A DNA stretch of 64,000 nucleotides from Planctomycetota bacterium (GTDB lineage Bacteria > Planctomycetota > Phycisphaerae > UBA1845). The translations under genes and the position numbers were made by a program. The stretch covers positions 112,378 to 176,377 of the forward strand of contig JACQXM010000006.1 in assembly GCA_016208685.1 (NCBI GenBank), read 5' to 3'. Within the stretch, counting starts at the first letter, position 1. Each line of letters opens with the position of its first letter. Of the stretch, positions 1-9,192 are shown piece after piece. Below the pieces are notes generated by a model. The model made no database searches, had not been told where the DNA came from, and saw only the letters and a list, made by a program, of their open reading frames with translations.

Positions 1-1
1 G

Positions 2-1924
2 TACGTCGCCTACGTCGAACATCGGTGGGAACCCCCGGCCGAGAAACGAAACCCCGACCTGTGGGTGGTGGAATGTGCCACGAAGAACATCCGCCGCCTT
101 ACGTTCGACAAGGCCGGCGATGGTGGCGCGCAGTGGAGCCCCGACGGCCAGCAAATCTACTTCACCAGCAACCCCAAGCGCGGCGAGACCGAGGAACCGC
201 CTTACGACGGCAAGAAGCAGGTCTGGCGCATAGCCGTCGGCGGCGGCGAGATGCAACCGGTCACTCGGGTCAAAGACGGGGTTGGGCAATTCGAGCTGGC
301 GCGGGGCGGCAACAGCCTGTACTACACGACGGAAAAGAAGGTCGTCGAGGAGGAGTGGAAGAAGCTCCGCGAGGAGTACGAGGACCTGGAATACGGCCAC
401 GGCGTCACCAAGTTCTCGCAGGTCTGGCGGCTCGACCTGGGGACCTGGCGGGCTGAGAAGCTGATCGACGAGAACCGCGTCATCCGCGCCCTGGCGGTCG
501 CGCCGGACGAGAGCCGGATCGCCATGCTCACCACGCCCGACGAGAACCTGCTGAGCAACGAGGGCTGGTCGCGCCTCGATGTCTACGACGCAAAGAGCAA
601 GAAGACGACCGAGGTCACACCGCCGGACTGGCGGAAGGTCCACCCGTCGCCCTACGGCTGGCTTGACTCCTGCGCCTGGTCCGGCGATGGCCGGGCCCTG
701 GCGTTCACCGTCTCGTTTGACGGCTACCCCACGCGCCTTTATGTCGCCGAATGGAACGGCGAGGCGCCGGCAGTGCGGGAGCTCGACCGCCCCCAGGAGG
801 TCACCGTTGCCGGCGGCACGGTGAAATGGCGCGGCGATTCGCGTGACTTGTGTTTCGTTGCGGAGCAGCGCGCGTTTGCGCGCGTCTGGTGCCTGGCGGA
901 TGTGCGTGATGCGAAACAGGGTGCCGCCCGCGCCCTCACGCCGGAGGAAGCGGTGGCCGCGGCCATGAGCTTCTCGTCCAAGGGAGACCGCTTCGCCGTC
1001 GTGCTCAGCGCGACCACGCACCTGCCCGACGTATTCGTAGGCGGGACCTCGGGCGAGCCGGAGCGGTTAACCGACGTCAACCCGCAGACGGCGACCTGGA
1101 GGCTGCCGCAGATTCGCCGCGTCAGTTGGAAGGGCGCCAACGGCGATGACGTGGAGGGGATACTGGAACTGCCGCCGGACTACAAGGAGGGGCAACGGCT
1201 CCCCATGGTGGTCGAGCTGCACGGCGGGCCGACGGCCGCCACGCCCTGCGACCTGCGTTTCAACATCTACGGGCGGCTCACGCTCCCCGCCAAAGGGTAT
1301 GCCGTTCTCAGCCCCAACTACCGCGGGTCGACGGGGTACGGCGACCGTTTCATGACCGACCTGGTAGGTCGTGAGAACGACATCGAGGTTCAGGACATCC
1401 TCGCCGGCGTTGACGCCATGGTCGAACGCGGAATCGCCGACCCCGACCGGCTGGGTGTGATGGGCTGGAGCAACGGCGGGTTCCTGACCAACTGCGTTAT
1501 CACCAAGAGTGATCGCTTCAAGGCCGCCAGCACCGGGGCGGGCGTACTGGACATGGTCATCCAGTGGGGCACGGAAGACACGCCCGGCCACGTCATCAAC
1601 TACATGCAGGGCCTGCCCTGGAGCAAGCCCGATGCCTACCACGCCGGTTCACCCATGTACCGCCTGGACAAGGTCAAAACCCCGACGCTGATTCACGTCG
1701 GGGGTAACGACGAGCGCGTACCACCGGCCCACAGCCGGGCGCTGTATCGCGCCCTTCGGCACTACGTAAAAACGCCGGTAGAGCTGGTCGTCTACCCCGG
1801 CGAGGGCCACGGGCTAACGACCTACAAAAGCCGCAAGGCGAAAATGGAGTGGGACGTCGCCTGGTTCGACCGATACCTCCTGGGCACGACGACTCCGCCG
1901 CCGACACCTCCCTCCACGAATTGA
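2..1924 (+). CDS. S9 family prolyl-oligopeptidase-type peptidase (5' partial)
   Basis: This is a serine peptidase of the prolyl oligopeptidase (S9) family, probably exported, cleaving short peptides. The reading frame is open from base 2, so the true start lies outside the window; the first Met inside it is at 65. Counting from that Met, the N-terminal two thirds look like a TolB/DPP-type beta-propeller, with repeated WSPDG-like motifs. The last third is an alpha/beta hydrolase domain with an HGGP oxyanion motif, nucleophile Ser469 in GWSNGG, Asp549 in GGNDERV and His582 in GEGHG. The triad is complete and correctly spaced, so an active enzyme is expected. The C-terminus is intact and ends in a short Thr/Pro-rich tail. 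The substrate cannot be told from the sequence. Confidence 0.93.
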   Translation, partial: YVAYVEHRWEPPAEKRNPDLWVVECATKNIRRLTFDKAGDGGAQWSPDGQQIYFTSNPKRGETEEPPYDGKKQVWRIAVGGGEMQPVTRVKDGVGQFELARGGNSLYYTTEKKVVEEEWKKLREEYEDLEYGHGVTKFSQVWRLDLGTWRAEKLIDENRVIRALAVAPDESRIAMLTTPDENLLSNEGWSRLDVYDAKSKKTTEVTPPDWRKVHPSPYGWLDSCAWSGDGRALAFTVSFDGYPTRLYVAEWNGEAPAVRELDRPQEVTVAGGTVKWRGDSRDLCFVAEQRAFARVWCLADVRDAKQGAARALTPEEAVAAAMSFSSKGDRFAVVLSATTHLPDVFVGGTSGEPERLTDVNPQTATWRLPQIRRVSWKGANGDDVEGILELPPDYKEGQRLPMVVELHGGPTAATPCDLRFNIYGRLTLPAKGYAVLSPNYRGSTGYGDRFMTDLVGRENDIEVQDILAGVDAMVERGIADPDRLGVMGWSNGGFLTNCVITKSDRFKAASTGAGVLDMVIQWGTEDTPGHVINYMQGLPWSKPDAYHAGSPMYRLDKVKTPTLIHVGGNDERVPPAHSRALYRALRHYVKTPVELVVYPGEGHGLTTYKSRKAKMEWDVAWFDRYLLGTTTPPPTPPSTN

Positions 1925-2087
1925 GGTGCGGCCGGCCTGACCGCAGGGCGTAGGGCCCACGGCCGCGAATCGGGGGCCCGCGGTGTGGGGGCGGCGAGTG
2001 GTTAAGTCAGCCCCTCTTCCCACACGCCTGAATGGCGTCGGTGCCCGTTCCAACGTCCGAAAAGACGCGGGTTCCGCATAATCTCCA

Positions 2088-2116
2088 TCGACGCGCACCC
2101 CTCGAACTGATATACT
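2088..2116 (+). promoter_or_regulatory. Candidate sigma70 promoter of the subtilase gene
   Basis: A -35-like TCGACG (2088-2093) and a -10-like TATACT (2111-2116) are separated by exactly 17 bases. This would give a leader of about 150 bases before the ATG at 2274. The remainder of 1925-2273 shows no gene. Inferred from consensus only. Confidence 0.4.
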
Positions 2117-2273
2117 CTTGCAGCGCTGGAGGGCGATTGCGCGTCAAGCACAAACGTGACTACCGTTCCGCCGGCGTGGGTCCGGGTCGTCCAGCGCGGG
2201 CGACTTGAGGGAAGCGTGCCCACCGGGATCGGCTGCCGCGTCAACTCGCGGCCGCCGGGCGAGAGGTTCTTCC

Positions 2274-5228
2274 ATGACATCAGCTTCGCGGTTCAGGGTC
2301 GGCATGTCGGCCGCCACGGTCGTCGCACTCCTGGCACTTGCAACCACGACGTCCGACGGCGCGGCGCCGGGAAGGAACGCGACACCCGCTCCGTCTGCCG
2401 TGGTGCAGGCGTTCACCGGCCCCTTGATGCTGCGCTCCGGAGCCGTGGCGCTCCCGCGGGGCGTTGACGGTGATGCCGTCGCCGCGGCGATGGCCCGGCC
2501 GTCTCGACGGCTCGTACTTCAGGTGGTTGCGCCCTTGGATGAAGGGCAGCGGGGCCAACTGAGCCAGGCGGGCGTAGTGCTCGGCGATTACCTCCCCGAC
2601 GGCGGGTACATCGTGCAGCTTCGCCAACCCCAGGCGGCCGCGATCGCCGCACTCCCCTTCGTTCGTTCCCTCGGCGCGTTCGCTGACGAGTGGAAGCTGG
2701 ACCCCAACCTGGGCCAAACCGCAACGGTCACTCGCAGCCGGCTCGAACTTCGCGCCCGTGGTCAAGCGCTGGTGACAGTTACGCTGTTCGAACATGAGGC
2801 GGCCGAGGCAGCGATAAATGAGATCGCGGCGGCGGGCGGAATAGTGATTTCGGCGTCGCAGGCCGGGAGGCAATGGCTGATCGACGCGATCATGCCGCTG
2901 GACGCCGCGCCGCGATTGGCCGCCGTGGACTCCGTTCAGTTCATTGAAGAGGCTCCGGACGGTGTGCTGCGTAACGACACCAACGAGTGGATCGTCCAGA
3001 GCAACCTCAGCGGACAGACGCCGGTTTGGAACGCAGGGATCCACGGTGAGGGGCAGATCGGCGGGCTCATTGACGGGACCATCAACGAGTCCCACTGCGC
3101 CTTCGACGACTCCGTTCCCGTCGGTCCCACGCATCGCAAGATCATCGCCATGCGAAACGCGTCGTTTTCCGACTCGCACGGCACGCACACGGCGGGCACC
3201 TTCGCCGGCGACAAGGGCACCTACGGCGTGCGCGACCAATACGACGGACTGGCCTTCGCCGCCAAGATCAGTTTCTCCAACGTGGACCCCATCTTCAGCA
3301 GTCCGTCGACGCTCTACGCCCGGCTCCAGGACGCGCACAACGACGGCGCCCGCGTGCACAGCAACAGTTGGGGCGATGACGGCACCACCGCCTACACCAC
3401 GTGGTGCCGGCAGATCGATCTGTTCAGCTACGACTACGAGGAAAGCCTGGTGGCCTTCGCGGTGACTAATCTTTCGTCGCTGAAGACGCCGGAGAACGCC
3501 AAGGATGTCCTAGCAGTCGGCGCCTCTCAGGACAATCCCAGCCAGGGCTCGCATTGCAGCGGCGGCGTGGGTCCGACGTCCGACGGGCGCCGCAAGCCGG
3601 AGATCTACGCCCCTGGGTGCGGCACGCTTTCGGCCAGCTCCTCCAGCTCCTGCAACGTCGTCGGCTTTACCGGGACGTCGATGGCCTGCCCCGCGGTCTC
3701 CGGGGCCGGCCTGCTCGCCCGCCAGTATTTCACCGATGGATACTATCCCACTGGGACCCCCACCAACCCGCCGGTCGTGCCCTCCGGGGCGCTGATCAAG
3801 GCGCTGCTGATCAACAGCGGCGTGGACATGACGGGGATCTCCGGTTACCCCAGCAACCTCGAAGGTTGGGGGCGGCTGTTGCTGGATAACTCGCTTTACT
3901 TTCCCGGCGACACCGCCAAGCTCTCCGTCGAAGACGTGCGCAATGTCGACGGCCTGACCACCGGCGGCACGGCGGTCTATCAACTCAGCGTCACCGACAG
4001 CGCCGTTCCGCTGCGCATCACGCTTGCGTTCACGGAGCCGCCGGGCTCGGTGAACGCTTCCAACCCGGTCATCAACAACCTCGACCTCGAGGTCACCGCC
4101 CCGGGGGCCGTGTCCTACAAGGGCAACGTCTTCACCGGCGGCCAGTCGGCGACCGGCGGCTCGTTCGACGCCAAGAACAACGTCGAGCGCGTGGTGCTGA
4201 GCAATCCCCCCACGGGGGCATACCTCATCACGGTGCGCGGCGCGGCCGTGAACCTCGGCACGCAAGGCTACGGCCTGGTGGTCACGGGAGCGTTCACCAA
4301 GGACTGCAACGACAACGGCGTCCCCGACTCCGACGACATCACCAACGGAACCAGTCAAGACTGCAACAGCAACGGTATTCCCGACGAGTGCGAGAACGAT
4401 TGCGACGGGGACCTGGTGCCGGACGCCTGCGAATTGGCGAGTTGCCCGCCCCTCGACCCCTCCTGCGCGGACTGCAACGCCAACACCGTCCCCGATGGGT
4501 GCGACCTGACGGCCGGCACCTCCGCGGATTGCAATGGCAACCTCGCGCCCGATGAGTGCGATATCGCCGGCGGCGGGTCGAGCGATGCCAACGGCGACGG
4601 CGTGCCGGATGAATGTTGTCCGCCGACCGTGGCTCCCGGGTTGGAAGCCGGCGGCATGGAAAAGAACCGGTACCTCTCCATCGTCCCCGGTAACCCCGGA
4701 ACCTCCTGCGCGTTGCAACTATCCATCACGTCGAACCTGCGTTTCCCGGCGTCGATCGGCCTGACCAAATGGGTCGGCCCGCCCGACGCCGCCACCGGCA
4801 TCGCACGGCTGCAATGCACGCCCGAGTACCGCAACTGGGGCGCGGCGCCTACGCTGGTGCACATTGGAGACGCCGAGGTTACGCCGGGGGCCACCTACAA
4901 CGTGAAGGCTCTCGGCAACGGGTGCAGCGACGCCAACCCGGCAAGTTTCTCGGCGGCGGCGACGGTAAGCACCACGCTTGTCTGGGGCGACACGGTGGGC
5001 ATGTTCGACGGAGCCGTGTGGACGCCACCCAACGCCGTCGTCAACTTCGTGGACGTGCAGGCGGTACTCCAGCGGTACCAAGGCCGGCCCACGGCCCCCG
5101 CGCTGGTGCGTGTCGACGTGGACGGCCAGATGCCCAACGCCGTGGTCAACTTCGCCGACATCCAGCGGGCCATCCAGGCGTTCCTGGGTGCCGGGTATCC
5201 CTATGACCCGCCGACGCCGTGTCCGTGA
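2274..5228 (+). CDS. Secreted subtilase (S8) with Ca-binding repeats and dockerin-like C-terminus
   Basis: Secreted subtilisin-family serine protease of 984 residues. I chose the ATG at 2274 because it opens a signal peptide (basic start, then AATVVALLALA) and follows a GAGAGG site; the frame is also open upstream to 2205. The catalytic triad is visible: Asp267 (LIDGT), His302 (SHGTH) and Ser469 (GTSMACP). After the protease domain comes a beta-sandwich resembling that of KP-43-type subtilases (about residues 560-680). It is followed by acidic DCNxNGxPDxCD repeats, which are thrombospondin type 3-like and likely bind calcium. The last 200 residues, from KNRY to the terminal PCP, contain two VNF-x-D dockerin-like helices. 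This module recurs at the end of the giant protein at 36153-42515 and may act in sorting or surface attachment. The protease call is firm; the role of the C-terminal module is inference. Confidence 0.92.
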   Translation: MTSASRFRVGMSAATVVALLALATTTSDGAAPGRNATPAPSAVVQAFTGPLMLRSGAVALPRGVDGDAVAAAMARPSRRLVLQVVAPLDEGQRGQLSQAGVVLGDYLPDGGYIVQLRQPQAAAIAALPFVRSLGAFADEWKLDPNLGQTATVTRSRLELRARGQALVTVTLFEHEAAEAAINEIAAAGGIVISASQAGRQWLIDAIMPLDAAPRLAAVDSVQFIEEAPDGVLRNDTNEWIVQSNLSGQTPVWNAGIHGEGQIGGLIDGTINESHCAFDDSVPVGPTHRKIIAMRNASFSDSHGTHTAGTFAGDKGTYGVRDQYDGLAFAAKISFSNVDPIFSSPSTLYARLQDAHNDGARVHSNSWGDDGTTAYTTWCRQIDLFSYDYEESLVAFAVTNLSSLKTPENAKDVLAVGASQDNPSQGSHCSGGVGPTSDGRRKPEIYAPGCGTLSASSSSSCNVVGFTGTSMACPAVSGAGLLARQYFTDGYYPTGTPTNPPVVPSGALIKALLINSGVDMTGISGYPSNLEGWGRLLLDNSLYFPGDTAKLSVEDVRNVDGLTTGGTAVYQLSVTDSAVPLRITLAFTEPPGSVNASNPVINNLDLEVTAPGAVSYKGNVFTGGQSATGGSFDAKNNVERVVLSNPPTGAYLITVRGAAVNLGTQGYGLVVTGAFTKDCNDNGVPDSDDITNGTSQDCNSNGIPDECENDCDGDLVPDACELASCPPLDPSCADCNANTVPDGCDLTAGTSADCNGNLAPDECDIAGGGSSDANGDGVPDECCPPTVAPGLEAGGMEKNRYLSIVPGNPGTSCALQLSITSNLRFPASIGLTKWVGPPDAATGIARLQCTPEYRNWGAAPTLVHIGDAEVTPGATYNVKALGNGCSDANPASFSAAATVSTTLVWGDTVGMFDGAVWTPPNAVVNFVDVQAVLQRYQGRPTAPALVRVDVDGQMPNAVVNFADIQRAIQAFLGAGYPYDPPTPCP

Positions 5229-5287
5229 CGCGGGCTTGAAGCAGTCCGGCCCGCGGCGAAGGAGCCAAGACCCGCGCGCGTCCTCTC

Positions 5288-5308
5288 CCAGGGGCTCGAA
5301 GCCCCTGG
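5288..5308. terminator. Perfect 9-bp hairpin between convergent genes
   Basis: CCAGGGGCT (5288-5296) pairs perfectly with AGCCCCTGG (5300-5308) around a 3-base loop, between the 3' ends of the subtilase and kmo genes. No T-run follows on either strand, so it may be a factor-dependent or bidirectional stop, or simply a palindromic repeat. Confidence 0.35.
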
Positions 5309-5466
5309 CAATGGTCGTTGGCCCTCCCGGCCGGGCGCGCGTGACGCTCGTAAACCCGGGCGCGTGGCACTACCGAAGCCGAGCGAGTACGGCGCCCTCC
5401 GGGCCAGGCGAACGGGCCGCCCGTGGCGCCCACACCTTCATAGAGCCGCGCAACTGCACGTGGCGC

Positions 5467-6786
5467 TCACGCGAACAGGCCTAGAATGATCAACGCCAAG
5501 AACAAGGCCGCGCATACCACCGCCACCACCCGGTTCTGACTCCGCGCCCGACGCGCCGCATCGGCGTAGGGGATCCGCGTGAAGGACACCATGGTATACA
5601 GGGGCAGGTACCAGCGCGGGAACAGCCGGTGCAGCGCGTGCTCGGCGTGCTTCTTCAGCAGGAACAGCCGTGAGCCGGTGTGGTCCCGCATCTCCACGAA
5701 GTTCGCCAGGGCCAGGTCGGCGATGGCATCGGCGTTGCGTTTGCGCAGTTCGTAGAAGGTCTCGAAGGCCCGCTTTCGGTTTGCGGGGTAGCGCTCCAGG
5801 CATTCGCTGAGCACCAGCACGTCCTCGAAGGCGGCGTTGGCCCCCTGCCCGTAAAACGGCACCACGGCATGCGCCGCATCGCCCAGCAAGACCACGCGAT
5901 CCTCCACGTACCAGGGCCCGCAGCGCACGGTCGGCAGTGACGCCGTGGGATGCTCGAGATAATCCTCCGCCAGCGTGGGCATCAGCGGAACCGCATCGTG
6001 GAACTGCTCGCTGAAAAACCGCCGCACGTCGTCCGGCGTTCGAAGCGCGGAGAAACCCACCGGTCCCTCGAACGGCCAGAAGAGCGTGCACGTAAACGAC
6101 CCGCCGGCGTTGGGAAGCGCGATCATCATGAAAGACCGCCGCGGCCAGATGTGCAGGGCGTTTCTCTCCATGGCGAACGCCCCGCCGGCCCCCGCGGGAA
6201 TGGTCAGCTCCTTGTAGCCATGTTCGATGAAATACTGGCTGTAGTTGAAACGGTCCAGACGCTGCATGGCGCGACGCACGGCGGAGAACGCTCCATCGGC
6301 GCTGACCACCACGCCCCCCTCGACCGTGGAGCGCTCCCCGCTGACCGTGTCCGTAAACTCCACGGCACCGCTCTCGAGCTGCACGTTCGTGCACTTGCGG
6401 TTGAAGATGAGCCGCACATTGGGCAGCGCGGCCGCCGCCTCCAGCAGCAGCACGTTGAGCCCGCCGCGGGAGACGGAGTTGATGGTCTGCGAATCGTCCT
6501 TGCCGTAGCGTTGGAAGGCGAGCGTGCCGTCCAGGGCGTGGATCATCCGCCCACGCATGGGGACGGCGTGTCGCAGCACTTCATCCGCCAACCCCACGCG
6601 ATCCAAGGCGCACAGGCCGCGATGGGAAATGGCGAGGTTGATCGACCGGCCGGCGGAGGTTCCCGCGACGCGCGGGTCGTCGCGCATCTCATGAACCTCG
6701 ACCTCGTAACCCGCCCGGCCGAGGTAGACGGCCATGAGCGCCCCACCCAGCCCGCCGCCGACGATGATGAACCTGCGTTCCACCAT
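5467..6786 (-). CDS. kmo: Kynurenine 3-monooxygenase
   Basis: FAD-dependent aromatic hydroxylase converting L-kynurenine to 3-hydroxykynurenine with NADPH and O2, a step in tryptophan breakdown and in NAD synthesis via quinolinate. The 439 residues begin with a Rossmann FAD motif (IVGGGLGG, residues 7-14) followed by GRSINLAISHRG, which is characteristic of KMO. The second FAD-binding block VVLLGDAAHAVVPFYGQG and the NAAFEDV stretch are also present. The last 20 residues are a hydrophobic helix, resembling the tail anchor of eukaryotic KMO, so the enzyme is probably membrane-bound. No other kynurenine-pathway gene lies in the window. The start is ATG with no clear Shine-Dalgarno. Confidence 0.95.
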   Translation of the reverse strand: MVERRFIIVGGGLGGALMAVYLGRAGYEVEVHEMRDDPRVAGTSAGRSINLAISHRGLCALDRVGLADEVLRHAVPMRGRMIHALDGTLAFQRYGKDDSQTINSVSRGGLNVLLLEAAAALPNVRLIFNRKCTNVQLESGAVEFTDTVSGERSTVEGGVVVSADGAFSAVRRAMQRLDRFNYSQYFIEHGYKELTIPAGAGGAFAMERNALHIWPRRSFMMIALPNAGGSFTCTLFWPFEGPVGFSALRTPDDVRRFFSEQFHDAVPLMPTLAEDYLEHPTASLPTVRCGPWYVEDRVVLLGDAAHAVVPFYGQGANAAFEDVLVLSECLERYPANRKRAFETFYELRKRNADAIADLALANFVEMRDHTGSRLFLLKKHAEHALHRLFPRWYLPLYTMVSFTRIPYADAARRARSQNRVVAVVCAALFLALIILGLFA

Positions 6787-7055
6787 GACCGCACGGGGGA
6801 GAATGGTAGATAGGGATGGCCAATCCGCAAGTTCATGCCGCCGCTCGAAGGGCGGCGAGCCGAAGCGGCGGCACCGTTTGGAACATGCTCGCGGGAAGTG
6901 AATCGTCGCCCGTGTTGGAGAGCCCGGCGCCGCGACCCCACCTTGCGTTCCGTGCTACGGTCGGGACGAAGCGGACCATCGCCGGGGCGTCCCCGGCCGC
7001 TGCCATGCAACCCCTCGACGCCGACGCCGCCGCGGGAGTCTGCCGCCCCGTCGGC

Positions 7056-7586
7056 TCACGGGCCCGGCGGGCACAGCTCGACGAACTCGATGCCTGCGGG
7101 CCGTGCGGTGATGGAGTGTTCGTGCGAAAGCGGCGGAGCCATCAGGCAATCATCGAGGCCGAAAGCGAACAGCGCGGGACGGGCCTCGCCGGGGAAGAGA
7201 ATCTGCACCGTAAGATCGTTGCCATCGCGACGTACGTACGTCACCTCGCCGCCCTCACCCCGCGACGGGCGCAGTTCGTACTCGGTTTCCCGGACAGCCT
7301 CCATCCAACCGTGGCCGGTTTCCTGGAGTCGAATCAGAGGAATGACGTCGAATTCCACGACTTCGCTGCCCCCGGGCGGGACGACGAGGCGCGGCGCGGA
7401 AGCGTCCGGCGGCATGACGGTAAAGTCCCTGCCGGTGGCGTTGGTCAGCCGCAGCTCATGACGCAGCGGTTCGTTGAACTGCACTTTGATGGTGGTAAGG
7501 TCGCGCCGCGTCAGACATGGGGTGCAACCCGCAGCGCCCGCCAGCACGCCCACCCACACGACCCGTGCCCAACGTGATGGTTTCAT
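7056..7586 (-). CDS. Small putative lipoprotein, unknown function
   Basis: I do not recognise this 176-residue protein. It starts MKPSRWARVVWVGVLAGAAGC, a short signal peptide ending in a lipobox-like AAGC, so it is probably anchored to a membrane by Cys21. The rest is a beta-rich domain with no motif I know. The ATG at 7584-7586 overlaps the stop of the upstream hydrolase gene (TGATG), implying translational coupling; a second ATG at 7590-7592 would add two residues. The frame runs open further into the upstream gene, but that extension would lose the signal peptide. The coupling suggests a role with the LCAT-like hydrolase, for instance as an envelope partner, but this is inference. Confidence 0.75.
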   Translation of the reverse strand: MKPSRWARVVWVGVLAGAAGCTPCLTRRDLTTIKVQFNEPLRHELRLTNATGRDFTVMPPDASAPRLVVPPGGSEVVEFDVIPLIRLQETGHGWMEAVRETEYELRPSRGEGGEVTYVRRDGNDLTVQILFPGEARPALFAFGLDDCLMAPPLSHEHSITARPAGIEFVELCPPGP

Positions 7587-9016
7587 CAACATAATCGAAG
7601 CTCGCGTACTACACTGCGGCGGAACAGCGGATCCAGGACTCGGGCGTCGTCGGATCTGCACCCGCCCTGCGCAATCTGGTTGAGCGTCTGCTCGAACTGA
7701 GGATAGGGAAGGGCGGGCGCCACGCCGTTGTCGCGCGTGGGCGCGTAACTGGGCGCGGGGCGGGCTGAATCACGGATGATATGGTCGATGAGCCGCAGCA
7801 CCTCCCAGTGATCCAACAGTTCACCATGAACCCGTGCATCGGTAAGATCGAACACCTGTGCGTCAGGCGTCTGAACCAGCCGCGACGACCACGCCGGAAC
7901 CGTACCGTCCCCCGGCCCGCGCGCGGAAACCGCCGTCGGCCGCGCGGGCGGAATGCCCGGCTTGTACTTCTTACCGTCGTAGGCCGGCCAGGAGAGCACC
8001 GCCGGCGTACCGGCGTCCTTCACACCACGGATATGAAACATCCGCGGCATCACGTCGGCATGGAGGTCGGCGTGAATCACGTCGCGAATTCCCCGCGCCT
8101 CGTCCAGGTAACTCTGCTGCACCCACTTGGGAAACCGCGGGAAGCAGGCGGGATCGAAGGGGTCCGCAGTCCTTCTAGGATCGTCGGCATCCTGGACGGG
8201 AAAAGAACCAAGTCCCTGGGCCAGGAAATACGCCTGATGGTCGAGATACAACTGTTCATGCAAGGGCAGCAGAATATACGGCCCGGGCAGACTGCTCGCC
8301 ACGCGGGCCAGCTCCGCCGCGTCATACAGAATGTTGAGCGGCGCCTGCCCGATGTACATCCGGTCCAACTGGTCCCACACCCCGTAGAACGGTGTCCCCA
8401 CGGTGATGACGCGATGCAGCCACTGCCCCACGGTGGCCGCGGACTCAGCCTTCGAGAAGTAGCGCGTAAGAAAGACCTTGGCCACCAGGCCGCCCATGCT
8501 GTGGCAGACCAGCGTCGTTCGCGGCAGCGGATCCTCGGCGCGGCGCTTTTGAATCCGCGTCCTGAGGCGCTTGAGGAAATCGTGAAGCCAGCGGGCCGCC
8601 TCAGTCACCGAATGCCGCCAATCGAAGCCGAACACTACGAAGTTGTACCTGGTGCTCTCGAAGAACGCCCGGGCGCCGTCGTAGGGACGGATGAGCGTCC
8701 AATCCACCTCCCCGTTGGGAATGACGATGTACTCGCCGCGATCGCGCCGCTCCCCCGTGGCGGTCTCGACCTCCAGCTTCCGCGCGTCGCCTTCAAAGAG
8801 CAGCCCATCGTCGATCCACACGTTCTGGTATTGATGCAGCGGCGGCGGGGACCAGTCGGCGCGATACGGGCGCGGAGAACGTTCCAGTTGCGAACCCATC
8901 CCCCCGGGCAGAAGCACGACGGTATCCTGCCCGCGGATGTAACCGTCCGCGAAGTCCTCGATGACGGCGTCGTAGGCGTCCTTGATCGCCTGGTTGCGTG
9001 CGGTTGCGTAGCTCAC
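7586..9016 (-). CDS. LCAT-like alpha/beta hydrolase (lipase/acyltransferase fold)
   Basis: Alpha/beta hydrolase of 476 residues resembling lecithin:cholesterol acyltransferase and related lipases. Visible landmarks are the oxyanion stretch VVLLPGGMGSQL near residue 35, the nucleophile elbow CHSMGG with Ser173, and GDGTVPAWS near residue 395, which carries the likely catalytic Asp as in LCAT/PDAT proteins. The catalytic His is probably in the HGELLDHWEVL stretch. No signal peptide is evident. The start is GTG at 9016, preceded by a GGAG site; the uvrB gene diverges across the 176-base gap. The lipoprotein gene downstream is coupled by a TGATG overlap. The substrate is unknown; a phospholipid or other acyl ester is likely. 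Confidence 0.8.
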   Translation of the reverse strand: MSYATARNQAIKDAYDAVIEDFADGYIRGQDTVVLLPGGMGSQLERSPRPYRADWSPPPLHQYQNVWIDDGLLFEGDARKLEVETATGERRDRGEYIVIPNGEVDWTLIRPYDGARAFFESTRYNFVVFGFDWRHSVTEAARWLHDFLKRLRTRIQKRRAEDPLPRTTLVCHSMGGLVAKVFLTRYFSKAESAATVGQWLHRVITVGTPFYGVWDQLDRMYIGQAPLNILYDAAELARVASSLPGPYILLPLHEQLYLDHQAYFLAQGLGSFPVQDADDPRRTADPFDPACFPRFPKWVQQSYLDEARGIRDVIHADLHADVMPRMFHIRGVKDAGTPAVLSWPAYDGKKYKPGIPPARPTAVSARGPGDGTVPAWSSRLVQTPDAQVFDLTDARVHGELLDHWEVLRLIDHIIRDSARPAPSYAPTRDNGVAPALPYPQFEQTLNQIAQGGCRSDDARVLDPLFRRSVVRELRLC

Positions 9017-9122
9017 GGCCGTCTCCGAATCGAGGACTCAAAGAGCACGAGCGGCGAATGCCGCACCAAGGAACAGGTACGAAGAGCATGATACCTCGCA
9101 CCCGGCATGTCAAGCGCCGTGG

Positions 9123-9151
9123 TTGAGTCGCACCGGCCCGCGGGCTATCAT
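9123..9151 (+). promoter_or_regulatory. Candidate uvrB promoter
   Basis: TTGAGT (9123-9128) and TATCAT (9146-9151) lie 17 bases apart and 42 bases before the GTG start of uvrB. I see no LexA-box-like palindrome around it. Confidence 0.5.
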
Positions 9152-9192
9152 CACCGGGGCTGCCGCAGGGCAACCGCCGGGGACGCCGAACC

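Noticed and set aside
6816..7577. A 253-codon plus-strand frame overlapping the kmo upstream region and the small lipoprotein gene
   Set aside because: There is no signal peptide or motif, and it is antisense to the TGATG-coupled lipoprotein gene.
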